Below, in pieces: positions 8,993-18,456 of a stretch of DNA of 64,000 nt. Positions within the stretch are counted from its first letter, which is position 1, and each line of letters opens with the position of its first letter. A model generated the notes under the pieces. It was not told the DNA's origin and ran no database searches. It was given only the letters and a program-made list of their open reading frames with translations. Both the position numbers and the translations under genes were made by a program. This DNA is from Gloeocapsopsis sp. IPPAS B-1203 (GTDB lineage: Bacteria; Cyanobacteriota; Cyanobacteriia; Cyanobacteriales; Chroococcidiopsidaceae), in contig NZ_PEIG01000002.1 of assembly GCF_002749975.1 (NCBI RefSeq), positions 124,001-188,000 of the forward strand, in the 5' to 3' direction.

Positions 8993-10312
8993 GTGGCGCA
9001 GGTTGTTTTGGAGAACGTTTATAAAAGCTTTCCCACTCGGCATAACGAACGAGTGACTCCGGTTGTTGCACAGTCATCTCCTCTCGCGCCACTTGATGCG
9101 CCAGCAATGGTTGAACACAATACTAAAGAGTCTCACAAGCAAAGTGTCAGTGTTTTACGCAATATTAACTTGAGCGTTGCTGATGGTGAGTTTATGGTCT
9201 TGGTAGGACCTTCAGGCTGTGGTAAAAGTACCTTACTGCGCTTAATTGCTGGGTTAGAGAAAATATCCGGAGGTAATATCTGGGTGGGCGATCGCTTGGT
9301 CAATGAATTACCACCAAAAGCAAGAGATATTGCCATGGTATTTCAAAACTACGCGCTCTATCCTCACATGACAGTTTACGATAATTTGGCATTTGGACTG
9401 CGGCGGACAATGAGGGGTGAGGGCAAGAATAGTTCTCGCTCGTTAGATAACTTGTTAGTGGGAGTAACGCGGGGATTACCGAAGAATTTACGCTATACTA
9501 CAGCACGCGAACGGGCAATTGACGAACGCGTGCGCAATGTGGCGCAATTATTGCAAATTGAAGCCTTGCTCAATCGACTGCCAAAACAACTTTCTGGTGG
9601 ACAAAAGCAAAGGGTTGCCTTGGGACGGGCGATCGCCCGCAATCCACAAGTTTTTTTGATGGATGAACCACTGTCAAACCTTGATGCTAAACTTCGGGCA
9701 GAAACCCGTGCCCAAATTGTCAAGCTACAACGTCAACTCGGCACAACAACTGTTTACGTTACCCACGATCAAACCGAAGCAATGACAATGGGCGATCGCA
9801 TTGCAGTGATGAATCAAGGACAAATCCAACAAGTCGCACCACCGCTAGAACTTTATAATCGTCCAGCAACGCGCTTTGTTGCTGAATTTATTGGTTCGCC
9901 ACCAATGAATTTTCTGCCTGTTCAATTTCACGCACCGTTGTCGATCGCTCATCCGCAGTTTCACTTCGCACTGCCAGAACAATGGGCAAATGTACTACAG
10001 AACTACGATCGTCAAACACTGATTTTAGGTATTCGACCAGAGCATTTTTACTTGAGTGCGCCTGCACCGCAAAATCTTTTAGTTCAAGTAGATTTAGTAG
10101 AAGCATTGGGTAATGATACATATCTTGCTGTCAGCTTTGTCAAGCAAGTAGTACAACCATCTGTGATTGCTACTGCTGCAACAAATACTCTACAAGTGCG
10201 CATTCCACCTGATCGTAAGGTAGCTATTGGCGAGCATCTATGGCTATCACTATCACTTGATAAGCTTCATTTTTTTGAGTACGACAGTGGTCAGGCAATT
10301 TGGTTCGAGTAG
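8993..10312 (+). CDS. Sugar-type ABC transporter ATP-binding protein (MalK/UgpC-like)
   Basis: A 439-residue ATPase that begins with GTG. It has Walker A GPSGCGKST (residues about 73-81), the Q-loop VFQNYALYPHMTVYDN, the signature LSGGQKQRVALGRAIA, Walker B VFLMDEPLSNLDAKLR, and a C-terminal MalK-type regulatory domain (about 300-439). It is longer than the usual 360-380 residues because of an extra segment at about 20-50 and another of about 35 residues between the Q-loop and the signature (RGEGKNSSRSLDNLLVGV and onward). No permease or binding protein is adjacent, so it probably energises transporters encoded elsewhere. Confidence 0.9.
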   Translation: MAQVVLENVYKSFPTRHNERVTPVVAQSSPLAPLDAPAMVEHNTKESHKQSVSVLRNINLSVADGEFMVLVGPSGCGKSTLLRLIAGLEKISGGNIWVGDRLVNELPPKARDIAMVFQNYALYPHMTVYDNLAFGLRRTMRGEGKNSSRSLDNLLVGVTRGLPKNLRYTTARERAIDERVRNVAQLLQIEALLNRLPKQLSGGQKQRVALGRAIARNPQVFLMDEPLSNLDAKLRAETRAQIVKLQRQLGTTTVYVTHDQTEAMTMGDRIAVMNQGQIQQVAPPLELYNRPATRFVAEFIGSPPMNFLPVQFHAPLSIAHPQFHFALPEQWANVLQNYDRQTLILGIRPEHFYLSAPAPQNLLVQVDLVEALGNDTYLAVSFVKQVVQPSVIATAATNTLQVRIPPDRKVAIGEHLWLSLSLDKLHFFEYDSGQAIWFE

Positions 10313-10372
10313 TCGTTCTTGGCAAACGTAGGTCTTTCATACTTTAGAGAGAGATATTCTAGCTAGCTCAGC

Positions 10373-10390
10373 GTTACATTTGTTTACAGA
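10373..10390 (+). promoter_or_regulatory. HLR1-like element (candidate RpaB site)
   Basis: Two half-sites, GTTACATT and TTTACAGA, are separated by TG, close to the HLR1 consensus of (G/T)TTACA(A/T)(A/T) repeated with a 2-base spacer. It lies 45 bases before the first hli start. RpaB binding to HLR1 in hli promoters is established in other cyanobacteria; here it is inferred. Confidence 0.6.
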
Positions 10391-10434
10391 TTGAGCTACA
10401 TTACTTAACAAACAATTTTTTTGGAGCTAAAACC

Positions 10435-10614
10435 ATGCAAGACACAACTAAAATGACACCTCCCGTTGTGGACGATCGCAATGCTTGGCGTTATGGTTTC
10501 ACTCCCCAAGCGGAACTGTGGAATGGTCGTTTAGCAATGATTGGTTTCTTAGCTGCGGTTTTAATCGAATTGTTTGCTGGTCAAGGCTTTCTCCACTTCT
10601 GGGGCATTATGTAA
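10435..10614 (+). CDS. High-light-inducible protein (one-helix chlorophyll-binding)
   Basis: A 59-residue protein with one membrane helix (residues about 33-50). It has the chlorophyll-binding motif [12 protein letters not shown], as in the first and third helices of plant light-harvesting proteins, and the preceding FTPQ. HLIPs bind chlorophyll and carotenoid, protect photosystem assembly intermediates and are induced by high light. The start is set by GGAG 9 bases upstream. A near-copy follows 192 bases downstream, each with its own HLR1-like element. It was too short for standard ORF calling. Confidence 0.95.
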   Translation: MQDTTKMTPPVVDDRNAWRYGFTPQAELWNGRLAMIGFLAAVLIELFAGQGFLHFWGIM

Positions 10615-10640
10615 TCGCTGCCTCTACATCTCGATATAAG

Positions 10641-10683
10641 CGCTCTAAAGGTTTTGTTTACACTTTCAGAGCGTTTACTTTTA
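10641..10683 (+). terminator. Rho-independent terminator after the first hli gene
   Basis: The arms CGCTCTAAAG and CTTTCAGAGCG pair with one bulge across a 12-base loop and are followed by TTTACTTTT. Confidence 0.6.
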
Positions 10684-10748
10684 AAAGCAGCAATCTGGAT
10701 AACACTAAAAACTTTAGAAACTCGCTTGTTGCTTTTCTGTAAATATTT

Positions 10749-10766
10749 GTTATATTAATTTACAGA
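10749..10766 (+). promoter_or_regulatory. HLR1-like element of the second hli gene
   Basis: GTTATATT and TTTACAGA separated by AA. The second half-site is identical to that of the first hli promoter and the first differs by one base. It lies 41 bases before the start at 10807. Confidence 0.5.
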
Positions 10767-10806
10767 GCTAAATAAACTGTTACAAAATAATTCCGGAGTG
10801 CCAACT

Positions 10807-10986
10807 ATGCAGAACACAACAAAGGTCACAACCCCAGTTATGGAAGATCGTAATGCTTGGCGTTGGGGCTTCACCCCTCAAGCAGAAATTTGGAACGGTC
10901 GTCTGGCAATGATTGGTTTCTTAGCCGCAATTTTAATTGAATTGTTTGCTGGTCAAGGTGTTTTACATTTCTGGGGCATTCTTTAA
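10807..10986 (+). CDS. High-light-inducible protein (second copy)
   Basis: A 59-residue paralogue of the protein at 10435, with the same [14 protein letters not shown] lead-in and [20 protein letters not shown] helix. The start is placed at ATG 10807 because it aligns exactly with the first copy and has CCGGAG 8 bases upstream; a GTG at 10798 in the same frame would add MPT and lies too close to that site. The two copies form a tandem duplication with separate promoters and terminators. Confidence 0.94.
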   Translation: MQNTTKVTTPVMEDRNAWRWGFTPQAEIWNGRLAMIGFLAAILIELFAGQGVLHFWGIL

Positions 10987-11120
10987 GCGACAAAATGTCG
11001 TGCTGAGCGAAATATTTTGAGTGGTGTGATGACGGAGACATTCTCTAGGTTTTTAAACAGTAGCAAGATAAGTCAATCGAAATAGCCTAAGTACAGCAGA
11101 TTTATAGAGTAAATACCAAA

Positions 11121-11155
11121 AAAACGCCACATTTGATTGTGGCGTTTTTCTTTTT
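11121..11155. terminator. Bidirectional terminator between hli and sigA
   Basis: A perfect stem, ACGCCACA against TGTGGCGT, with a 6-base loop is flanked by an A-run on the left and a T-run on the right. It can terminate the plus-strand hli transcript and the minus-strand sigA transcript. Confidence 0.85.
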
Positions 11156-11190
11156 CGTTGCTATGGTTTGACCTTTAATCAAGCGTTAGT

Positions 11191-12366
11191 TTAACGAATA
11201 TACTCCTTTAACACACTGTTGCGATTAGGATGACGTAGCTTCCGCAGTGCCTTAGCTTCAATCTGGCGGATGCGTTCACGGGTGACATTAAAAATCTGCC
11301 CAATTTCTTCTAATGTTTTCATCCGACCATCATCTAATCCATAGCGCAGTCTTAAAACATCTCTTTCTCTAGGACTGAGACTATCTAAAACTTTTTCTAA
11401 GTCTTCGCGCAAGAGACTCTTAGACACTTGATCTTCTGGTGTTTCCCCATCAGACTCAATAAAATCGCCCAGTCGGGAATCTTCTTCTTTGCCGATGGGC
11501 GTTTCTAATGAAATTGGTAATTGAGCTGATTTAGCGATAAAGCGTAGCTTTTCAATAGTCATTTCCATGCGGGTAGCAATTTCTTCTTCAGTAGGCTTGC
11601 GACCCATTTCTTGAGAAAGTAGTTTTGTTGTTTTTTTGATTCGAGAAATTGTTTCGTATAAGTGAACTGGGAGGCGAATTGTACGAGACTGATCGGCGAT
11701 CGCTCGCGTAATTGCTTGACGAATCCACCACGTAGCATAAGTTGAAAACTTGTAACCTTTCTCGTGGTCAAACTTTTCTGCTGCACGAATTAGACCGAGG
11801 CTTCCTTCCTGAATTAAATCTTGGAAAGAAAGACCTCGATTCATGTATTTTTTGGCGATGGAAACAACAAGACGCAAGTTTGATTGCACCATTTTGTCTT
11901 TTGCCCGTCGTCCGACATGAAGCCGATATCGAAAGGTGGGCAAAGATAACTGGACAGCTTCTGCCCATTCGCTATCCTTTGGTTCGCGATCCAACTGCTC
12001 TAACAGTCTTTCGCGAACTCTTTCCATTTCCAATAACTCAGCAATTTTCCGTGCGAGTTCAATTTCTTCGTCTGCTCGCAGTAGCCGAATCCGTCCAATC
12101 TCTTGTAAATAGAGGCGAATTGAATCCTCTGTATAGTGCTTCTTCTTGGTTTGCGTCCGCCGACGGGATTTAGCGGCTTTACCAGACTTAGCGTCGTCCT
12201 CATCAGGCTGAGCTTCTAGAAAATCATCAGCGTCATCTCCGTCAAGAATGACTAAATCATCGTCATCTTCAATTGTGATGAGATCTAAAACACCTTCAGG
12301 TTGATTGGTTGTGTCTTCGAGTTCAGGCTGATGAATGGTTTCGAGTACGTTGTTAGCCGGGTTCAT
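11191..12366 (-). CDS. sigA: Principal RNA polymerase sigma factor, group 1
   Basis: A 391-residue RpoD-type sigma factor. Region 1.2 ([15 protein letters not shown]), region 2 ([48 protein letters not shown]), region 3 ([10 protein letters not shown]) and region 4 ([32 protein letters not shown]) are all intact. It directs transcription of housekeeping genes. The start at 12366 ([11 protein letters not shown]) is preferred because it resembles other cyanobacterial SigA N-termini and has GAGG upstream; an in-frame ATG at 12402 would add 12 residues. The acidic N-terminal region (about 30-70) is normal for group 1. Confidence 0.96.
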   Translation of the reverse strand: MNPANNVLETIHQPELEDTTNQPEGVLDLITIEDDDDLVILDGDDADDFLEAQPDEDDAKSGKAAKSRRRTQTKKKHYTEDSIRLYLQEIGRIRLLRADEEIELARKIAELLEMERVRERLLEQLDREPKDSEWAEAVQLSLPTFRYRLHVGRRAKDKMVQSNLRLVVSIAKKYMNRGLSFQDLIQEGSLGLIRAAEKFDHEKGYKFSTYATWWIRQAITRAIADQSRTIRLPVHLYETISRIKKTTKLLSQEMGRKPTEEEIATRMEMTIEKLRFIAKSAQLPISLETPIGKEEDSRLGDFIESDGETPEDQVSKSLLREDLEKVLDSLSPRERDVLRLRYGLDDGRMKTLEEIGQIFNVTRERIRQIEAKALRKLRHPNRNSVLKEYIR

Positions 12367-12402
12367 GCCGCGTTCCTCATGCTCCTTAATGTCAACAATC
12401 AA

Positions 12403-13176
12403 TTACTCATGATTTTGGTTAGTGTCTTTACGAATAAGCTGTCACTTACTGTAAAGAGCATTTACTTAGAAAAGGTTTTTGGCGATCGCAAAGAATCAAG
12501 CAGTTAATAATATTCCTCACAACAATTTGTTGACGGATTGGTTTCCTACGGGAAACGACTTGCTTGTACAGCTTAACGCCCAGTATATTGAGCTATGCCA
12601 GATACAACTCTTTTAAAAAAGTTGTAAAGATCGTTTTGATTGTAGCCTGTTTCACAAAAATTGCATTGATTTTGTGTGTTGAATCATATAAATTTCTACA
12701 GGCATAGTCTCCTAAATTAATAAATTCGCGTGAATTTTTAAAATTGTCTCCTCAATTCCTAGTTCTTTTCTTACGGATGATTTGAGAGAATAAGCAATCT
12801 GCGTGTTATTCACAACACATTCAAAGGCAAGTCCTGTGGCTAAGCGAGTTCTTTACCTTTCTTCATATAAACATTCTCTCAGAATTTAATTTGTCGAAGT
12901 TAAAGGTACAAGTCTAAGTTGTTTACTCCTGTCTACGTCCCTCTGCCAAAGATTTGACAGCAGGCTCAACCGAGCTACAAGTCAACTATATAATTAGCTT
13001 AATTTCGACTCTTGTCTTTACCTCAGCTTAACTAAGGTTGGAGCTAAATTTCAACCTAAATAACCTTGACAAATTACTAAACAGTTTCCTGCTATTGTAG
13101 TGAATTCTGCGTCAGAGTGACAGATAATCATCAAGAGTTTAATCTAAAAAACAAAGAGAATAGAGAAACAATAATA
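12403..13176. other. Long sigA upstream region without a gene
   Basis: About 770 AT-rich bases. It must contain the sigA promoter on the minus strand. A small perfect hairpin with a TACG loop (GTTTCC/GGAAAC, 12541-12556) lies about 175 bases before the sigA start. Nothing else was recognised. Confidence 0.5.
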
Positions 13177-13869
13177 CTAAAAGCGTCTACTAGTGAAGGT
13201 TTGGGCTTGTTGCCATAAAGTATCTACTGTTACAAATTGATAGCCTTGATGCAGCAATTGAGGTACTAACTGCGCGGCGATCGCTGCGACATCTTGTCCA
13301 CCACAGACACCATCATGTAAGACAATCATTGAGCCATTAGTGACTTGCTGAAGTACACGCTGTACAACAGTTCCAATTCCTGGACATACCCAATCTTCGG
13401 GGACAACACTCCACATCACTGAGCGATATTGCCACTGATGTAACGAATTTAAAACTTGCGGAGTAAATAAACCATTAGGCGGTCTGACATCACGTACAGA
13501 GTTAGGATCGATGCGGCAAGCTATCGAGATGGCCTCTTGGGTAGCAGATAAACTCTGTTTGAGTTCTGCTGTAGTTAACATCGGAAACGAGCGATGATCG
13601 TAGCCGTGCAGACCAATCCAATGTCCCCGCTCATAAACAGACTTGGCTGTAAAAGGAGCGCGATTAACACAAGCACCTAGCCAAAAAAAACTTGCCGGAA
13701 TAGCATAGCGATCCAAAACTTCCAGCAACTGAGGGGTATAAGTTGGATGCGGACCATCATCAAAAGTCAAAGCAACTGTTTTTAAATTTGGATTACCAGC
13801 CCAAAGACAGTGTGGAAAAGAGGGTTGTAAAATTCGGTAGAGGATAGGAAAAAAGGGAGCCAACTGCAT
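13177..13869 (-). CDS. Polysaccharide deacetylase (NodB/CE4 family)
   Basis: A 230-residue protein with the CE4 motifs TFDDGPHP (D37, D38) and HGYDHRSF (H88, H92), which supply the metal-binding Asp-His-His set, then VRPPNGLF and IVLHDGV. The family removes acetyl groups from N-acetylated glycans such as peptidoglycan or chitin oligomers. No clear signal peptide is visible, so its cellular site is uncertain. It is divergent from a lipoprotein gene immediately upstream. Family identity is firm, substrate is not. Confidence 0.9.
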   Translation of the reverse strand: MQLAPFFPILYRILQPSFPHCLWAGNPNLKTVALTFDDGPHPTYTPQLLEVLDRYAIPASFFWLGACVNRAPFTAKSVYERGHWIGLHGYDHRSFPMLTTAELKQSLSATQEAISIACRIDPNSVRDVRPPNGLFTPQVLNSLHQWQYRSVMWSVVPEDWVCPGIGTVVQRVLQQVTNGSMIVLHDGVCGGQDVAAIAAQLVPQLLHQGYQFVTVDTLWQQAQTFTSRRF

Positions 13870-13901
13870 TTTTGTTATTGTCAGAAAATCGTGTATTTAG
13901 T

Positions 13902-14414
13902 GTGAGTAAGAGTTTGAAGAAGTTTTTTACAATCGCGATCGCACTCGTGATGCCGATCGCACTCACAAGTTGTACCACTTTAACGATTAACCAGTATCAA
14001 GCAACCGCACAAACTACCTACACTTGGCAAGTCAAATATTCTACGAGTCCGAGCGATAAGCTACCACGCTTTGAAACATTTGCCGCAACTTCTTTGCTCA
14101 ATCGCAACGGTCAACAGCCTCCAGATGCAGTCACGGGTCCCGATGACCAAGGTTTGTGGTGGCCTGCATTACCGCCTAGACCAACAGTCGATCAAATTGA
14201 ACAAAGACAAAAACCCCAAGAACAACCTAGTACTCCTGAATTATTAAAATCTGTAAATTATCAAATAACGTATATTGAGGGTAGCAAACCAAGAACGCTG
14301 CCAACGAACTATCAAGTTTACAGACAAGTCGTAAAAGCCTACCCCGCACAGCGCCCCTTACAGTTAACCTTGGGAGTCAATAACTCTTCAGTCGAAAAAG
14401 CTGAGCCTTTGTAG
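13902..14414 (+). CDS. Hypothetical lipoprotein
   Basis: About 170 residues from a GTG at 13902 (VSKSLKKFFTIAIALV); an in-frame TTG at 13872 would add 10 residues. The basic, hydrophobic N-terminus ends in a lipobox-like ALTSC, so it is probably a lipid-anchored periplasmic protein. The mature part has WWPALPPRPTVDQIEQR and a second conserved-looking stretch near YQVYRQVVKAYP. I do not recognise a family. It is divergent from the deacetylase and about 100 bases before an alpha/beta hydrolase gene. Confidence 0.65.
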   Translation: MSKSLKKFFTIAIALVMPIALTSCTTLTINQYQATAQTTYTWQVKYSTSPSDKLPRFETFAATSLLNRNGQQPPDAVTGPDDQGLWWPALPPRPTVDQIEQRQKPQEQPSTPELLKSVNYQITYIEGSKPRTLPTNYQVYRQVVKAYPAQRPLQLTLGVNNSSVEKAEPL

Positions 14415-14517
14415 AAGACGAGACAAGGTGTACGGTTATCTACCAATATTAGCTGACGAACAACACCAGAACCGCGCATCATAGAAGAAGAAGTACTCAA
14501 TTGCTGGAGAAAAAGTT

Positions 14518-15447
14518 ATGTTTCTGCCACTCGGTTTTGAGCAGCAATCGGTGCTGACTTCACTTGGCAGAATGGTTTACTACACTGCAAGTGATGCGCC
14601 TTGGCGTCAGACAACTGAAGATGACAATCGAGAAAAATTAGTATTTTTACACGGTTTTGGTGGCGGTTCTTCTGCTTATGAGTGGTCAAAAGTTTATCCG
14701 GCATTTGCAGCAGAATATCGTGTCGTTGCACCTGATTTAATTGGTTGGGGTCGTTCGGAGCATCCTGCCCGTAATTACACAATTGATGACTATCTGACGA
14801 CAATTACAGAATTTCTAGAACAAACTGGCGATCGCCCTGTTAGTGTGATTGCCTCTTCGTTAACAGCAGCGTTTACCATGCGTTTAGCGATCGCGCGTCC
14901 AGAGTTATTTAAATCCCTGATTCTGACAACTCCTGCTGGATTATCAGATTTTGGAGAAAACTATTCGCGCAGCTTTTTTGCACAGTTAGTTAGTACTCCC
15001 ATTCTGGATCGCTTGCTTTATAGTGCCGGAATTGCCACTAGTAACGGCATTCGTAATTTTTTAGAGCAACGTCAATTTGCCAGCGCCAACCGCATTTATC
15101 AAGAAATTGTCGAAGCTTATCTAGAATCTGCGCAGCAGCCAAATGCCGAATATGCCGCCCTTTCATTTGTTCGTGGCGATCTCTGTTTTGATTTGTCGCT
15201 CTATGTTCCTCAACTCAGTGTTCCGACAGCAATTATTTGGGGTCAAAAGTCACAATTTACAGGTCCAGAAATTGGACGCCGATTTGCTGCCATGAATCCA
15301 CAAGCAATTCGCGTGTTTCAACCCTTAGATAATGTAGGGCTGACACCACAACTAGAACTACCCGCAGTTACTATCGGTCTGATCCGACGTTTTTTAACTG
15401 TTCTCACTCAGGAAACAGAACAAAAGGAGATAGAAGCCAGAAGTTAG
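14518..15447 (+). CDS. Alpha/beta hydrolase-fold protein, probably non-catalytic
   Basis: A 309-residue alpha/beta hydrolase fold with the oxyanion loop LHGFGGG (residues about 43-49) and the lid region of the epoxide-hydrolase/haloperoxidase group. The nucleophile elbow reads IASSLTA. The usual acid position (WGxxD) reads WGQKSQF, and the usual C-terminal GHxP reads VGLTPQLELP, with no His. Two of three catalytic residues therefore appear missing. GGAG lies 8 bases before the ATG. It could be a binding or scaffold protein, or use other residues. Function unknown. Confidence 0.8.
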   Translation: MFLPLGFEQQSVLTSLGRMVYYTASDAPWRQTTEDDNREKLVFLHGFGGGSSAYEWSKVYPAFAAEYRVVAPDLIGWGRSEHPARNYTIDDYLTTITEFLEQTGDRPVSVIASSLTAAFTMRLAIARPELFKSLILTTPAGLSDFGENYSRSFFAQLVSTPILDRLLYSAGIATSNGIRNFLEQRQFASANRIYQEIVEAYLESAQQPNAEYAALSFVRGDLCFDLSLYVPQLSVPTAIIWGQKSQFTGPEIGRRFAAMNPQAIRVFQPLDNVGLTPQLELPAVTIGLIRRFLTVLTQETEQKEIEARS

Positions 15448-15477
15448 CTTACCAAGCTTCCCTAACCCCTCTTAAGT

Positions 15478-16002
15478 TCATGTCCGCACGTCAATTACCG
15501 TGGCGTTGAAGTTGTAGTTAAAGCCTTCAAGTTCAACAGGCATCCCAATTTTTAGCTTGCTATTACCTAAAACTGGTCCTGTACTGGTAATTTGCGCTTT
15601 GCCATTGAGGGTCAACAGCATGTCTGTGTTGAATTGATTTGCTCTAGGATCGGACATTTCTCTGATCGAACCATCAGGCTGAGGTACAAGCAGAGTTCTG
15701 GGTAATTGCTTGACCGACTTCACTTCAATCTGACCGTAAGGCTGGTTGCGGATAATAATATTGGTTTTACCGCCTTCTTTCAAGCCTTCGCTATAGATTT
15801 GTTGCGGATCGCGAACGTTTAAGCCGCGAACAATTAAGTCAACTTCGATTGGTTTTGTTGTCACTCCAACTTGAGCCACAGAACCGGAAGTACCAGGAAA
15901 GAAAAAGATGCCAACAATAACTAGGAGGATTACTAAAGCTGCCCCTAAGTCGAGAATACTAAGCTTGCCAAACAAGCGTCCTTTAGAATCCAAAATCGCC
16001 AT
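15478..16002 (-). CDS. DUF4330 membrane protein
   Basis: A 174-residue protein starting MAILDSKGRLFGKLSILDLG, a typical DUF4330 opening, followed by one membrane segment (about 17-35, ending FFFPGTSGS) and a beta-rich extracytoplasmic part with DLIVRGLNVRDP and NIIIRNQPYGQIEV. The family is common in cyanobacteria and its role is unknown. It is convergent with the upstream hydrolase gene. Confidence 0.8.
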   Translation of the reverse strand: MAILDSKGRLFGKLSILDLGAALVILLVIVGIFFFPGTSGSVAQVGVTTKPIEVDLIVRGLNVRDPQQIYSEGLKEGGKTNIIIRNQPYGQIEVKSVKQLPRTLLVPQPDGSIREMSDPRANQFNTDMLLTLNGKAQITSTGPVLGNSKLKIGMPVELEGFNYNFNATVIDVRT

Positions 16003-16295
16003 GATTCTTAAAAGTTAACCACCGTCGCCCAGCTTATCACGTCTTTTGTTGGATGTAAGGGTTGGTTTCAAATTGTGTTACTTGGTAGTGGTAACGGGTA
16101 ATGGTTTATTGGTAAGGCTCACACTAATTATTGCTATTGCAACATATAGATAAATAAAACCGTCTCATGTTTTAGTCATTCCCATTATGGGCAGCGTCCT
16201 CTACTCGAATACTGAGTAGAAATTTCTTGGCGGGTGTTCGCAAAGTGTGTTGGATGCCATATACCTGTTTATCTAGTTTTTTTCAGCAACGGAGT

Positions 16296-17147
16296 ATGTT
16301 TAATTTCTCTTTTATTTTTTATCGTTTCCGACGTCGTTTGATTTATCCGCTATTGTCAATACTTGTGGTACTGGCGCTGTGGTTGGGTACGCCAGCAGTA
16401 TCACAAGCTTTTTCGATTTTTGATCTCCTGATTCGCGGAGTTCAAATCATTCAACTGTCGAATATTTCTGACTCTCAGGAAGTTCAATTAGGAAAACAAA
16501 TCAACCAACAACTTGTGAGTCGAGAAGTTCGCCTCTACCGCAATTCAGATGTCAATCGCTATATTAATCAAATTGGTCAGCGTTTAGTTCCGGCAAGCGA
16601 TCGCAGTGGAATTCCTTATACCTTCCAAGTTGTTGATGACAATGGCATTAATGCTTTTGCCACAATGGGTGGCTTTGTTTATCTCAATACTGGTTTAATT
16701 CGACTCGCTGAGAATGAAGCTCAACTCGCCAGCGTGATGGCACATGAAATTGGTCATATTGCTAGTCGTCATGCTATTCAACAAATGCGTCAAACAGCGA
16801 TTGCTAGTGGTGTTGCTTCGGTTGCTGGCTTAGATCGTAACCGTGCTGTCCAAATTGGCGTCGATTTGGCATTACGGCGTCCTAATAGTCGCGAAGATGA
16901 GTTTGAAGCCGATCAGCGTGGATTAGTCAACTCAAGACGTGCTGGTTATGCACCATCTGCTACAGTAGCTTTTATGGAAAAACTACTTAGGCAAAATGGC
17001 AGATCAATTCCTACTTTTTTAAGTACTCACCCAGGAACAGGCGATCGCATTACGCGGTTACGAAGTGCAATTGACACTCAAGCTGCAAATGTTGGAGATG
17101 GCTTAGATTCCGCTGCTTACCGAGCCAGAATTCGACCATTATTGTAG
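16296..17147 (+). CDS. Secreted M48-family zinc metallopeptidase
   Basis: About 283 residues from ATG 16296, with a basic start and one hydrophobic stretch (RRRLIYPLLSILVVLALWLG) ending in AVSQAFS, a likely signal peptide. The zinc motif HEIGH is followed by the third ligand region EDEFEADQRG, as in M48 (HtpX/Oma1/BepA-like) proteases. NAFATMGGFVYLNTGLI and LSTHPGTGDRI are also family blocks. Likely a periplasmic or thylakoid-lumen quality-control protease. In-frame starts at 16227 (TTG) and 16254 (ATG) would extend the cytosolic tail. Confidence 0.9.
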   Translation: MFNFSFIFYRFRRRLIYPLLSILVVLALWLGTPAVSQAFSIFDLLIRGVQIIQLSNISDSQEVQLGKQINQQLVSREVRLYRNSDVNRYINQIGQRLVPASDRSGIPYTFQVVDDNGINAFATMGGFVYLNTGLIRLAENEAQLASVMAHEIGHIASRHAIQQMRQTAIASGVASVAGLDRNRAVQIGVDLALRRPNSREDEFEADQRGLVNSRRAGYAPSATVAFMEKLLRQNGRSIPTFLSTHPGTGDRITRLRSAIDTQAANVGDGLDSAAYRARIRPLL

Positions 17148-17153
17148 TTGTGC

Positions 17154-17888
17154 TTAAGAACGTGCTACCTCGGCTGGATTAACTGTCGCTACAATTTCTG
17201 CTAATGGTAAAGTACGCAATGCGTTGCGAAACACATTCACTTGATAGACTAAGCTGTTTGTGATGTCTAACCCGGTTAACCAGCCACTTTTACGATGATA
17301 TGCGCCGGTGTCAATGTCCAACCAACCTCTTCCTTGGGCAATTTCACCAGAGTTGACGCCAGGTAAGGTAAAAGTAATCGTGTGTCCAGTGATAATCAAT
17401 TTATCAGGAAAGTAGGGTTCAGATATACTGTGAAATTCATCGCGTACCCAGCAGAACTGTTCTGCTGTTTGTTTTTCTAATGGAATTTTAGGATTAACTC
17501 CAGCGTGAACTAACCAAATATCTCCTAAGTCTAAGTACATTGGTAAGCTTTGCATCCATTCCCAATGACTTTGAGGGATTGTACAGTCCTGATAGCTATT
17601 TAATGTTGCATTACCTCCACTCTGAAGCCACGCGTGCTTCATATGATACGAAGCACGATCGCTCAAGACGTTCAGCAACATCTGTTCGTGATTTCCTAGC
17701 AAGCAAGGGTAAGATTGCTTAACGAAATCAACAACGAGGGCACTTTGTGGCCCTCGATCAATTAAGTCCCCCAAAAAATATACTTCGTCGCTGGTTCCTG
17801 GGGCGATCGCTTCTAGTAGTTTGATTAAACCGTCATAGTGACCGTGGATATCTCCTATGACAATGCGACGGTGGCTTGCTTCGCTCAT
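17154..17888 (-). CDS. PPP-family serine/threonine phosphatase or metallophosphoesterase
   Basis: A 244-residue protein with the three metal-binding blocks GDIHGH (residues about 12-17), GDLIDRGP (about 39-46) and GNHEQ (about 67-71), as in bacterial PrpA/lambda-type phosphatases. Later His motifs VHAGVNP and ITGHT complete the active site. It could dephosphorylate proteins or small molecules such as diadenosine tetraphosphate. It is convergent with the M48 protease gene (7-base gap). Confidence 0.88.
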   Translation of the reverse strand: MSEASHRRIVIGDIHGHYDGLIKLLEAIAPGTSDEVYFLGDLIDRGPQSALVVDFVKQSYPCLLGNHEQMLLNVLSDRASYHMKHAWLQSGGNATLNSYQDCTIPQSHWEWMQSLPMYLDLGDIWLVHAGVNPKIPLEKQTAEQFCWVRDEFHSISEPYFPDKLIITGHTITFTLPGVNSGEIAQGRGWLDIDTGAYHRKSGWLTGLDITNSLVYQVNVFRNALRTLPLAEIVATVNPAEVARS

Positions 17889-18456
17889 GCGATAACCCCG
17901 TAAAAAAAATTAACTTAGTTTAAATACAGCTTCTGCCGCGACTCATGAAATAAATACGTGGCAGTCTTGAGTAGATATACTTTTATTCTAGTGATTTCTA
18001 GGAATCTAAATTTAAAGTTTTATCAGTAATTTATTGAAGTTTGCGTATAATCTTTGACTCATCTATTTTCAGCACAGTCTTATTATCTATTAATCTCACT
18101 ACAGCTTAAATGAGAGAAAACACTGGAATTATCAGGTAATGTTTACTTACCTACCTAAATTTACGGTTGTCGCTTGATGAAATAGTTAAGACATACTGTT
18201 AAACGACTTTTTGCGATCGCCTATGCCAGGATAATCACTATTTTGTTAAGTCATAAGTTTAATTGGCAGCAGTCGAATGTTGACTCTGCCTAGAATATAA
18301 AGAATAATTAAATAAAATTAAGTTTATTGAAAAAAATTGACGTAATTTTAGTGAATAACTTCAAAATTTGTTAAAAATTTTGAGATTTTAGCAAAACTGT
18401 AAAAATTTGCAGTAAATTCATTCTCAATCATGACTTGCATTTTAATAGGATTTGTT
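17889..18456. other. AT-rich intergenic region upstream of psaI
   Basis: 568 bases with no convincing gene on either strand. It must include the phosphatase promoter (minus) and the psaI promoter (plus). The last 150 bases are almost pure A/T. Confidence 0.5.
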
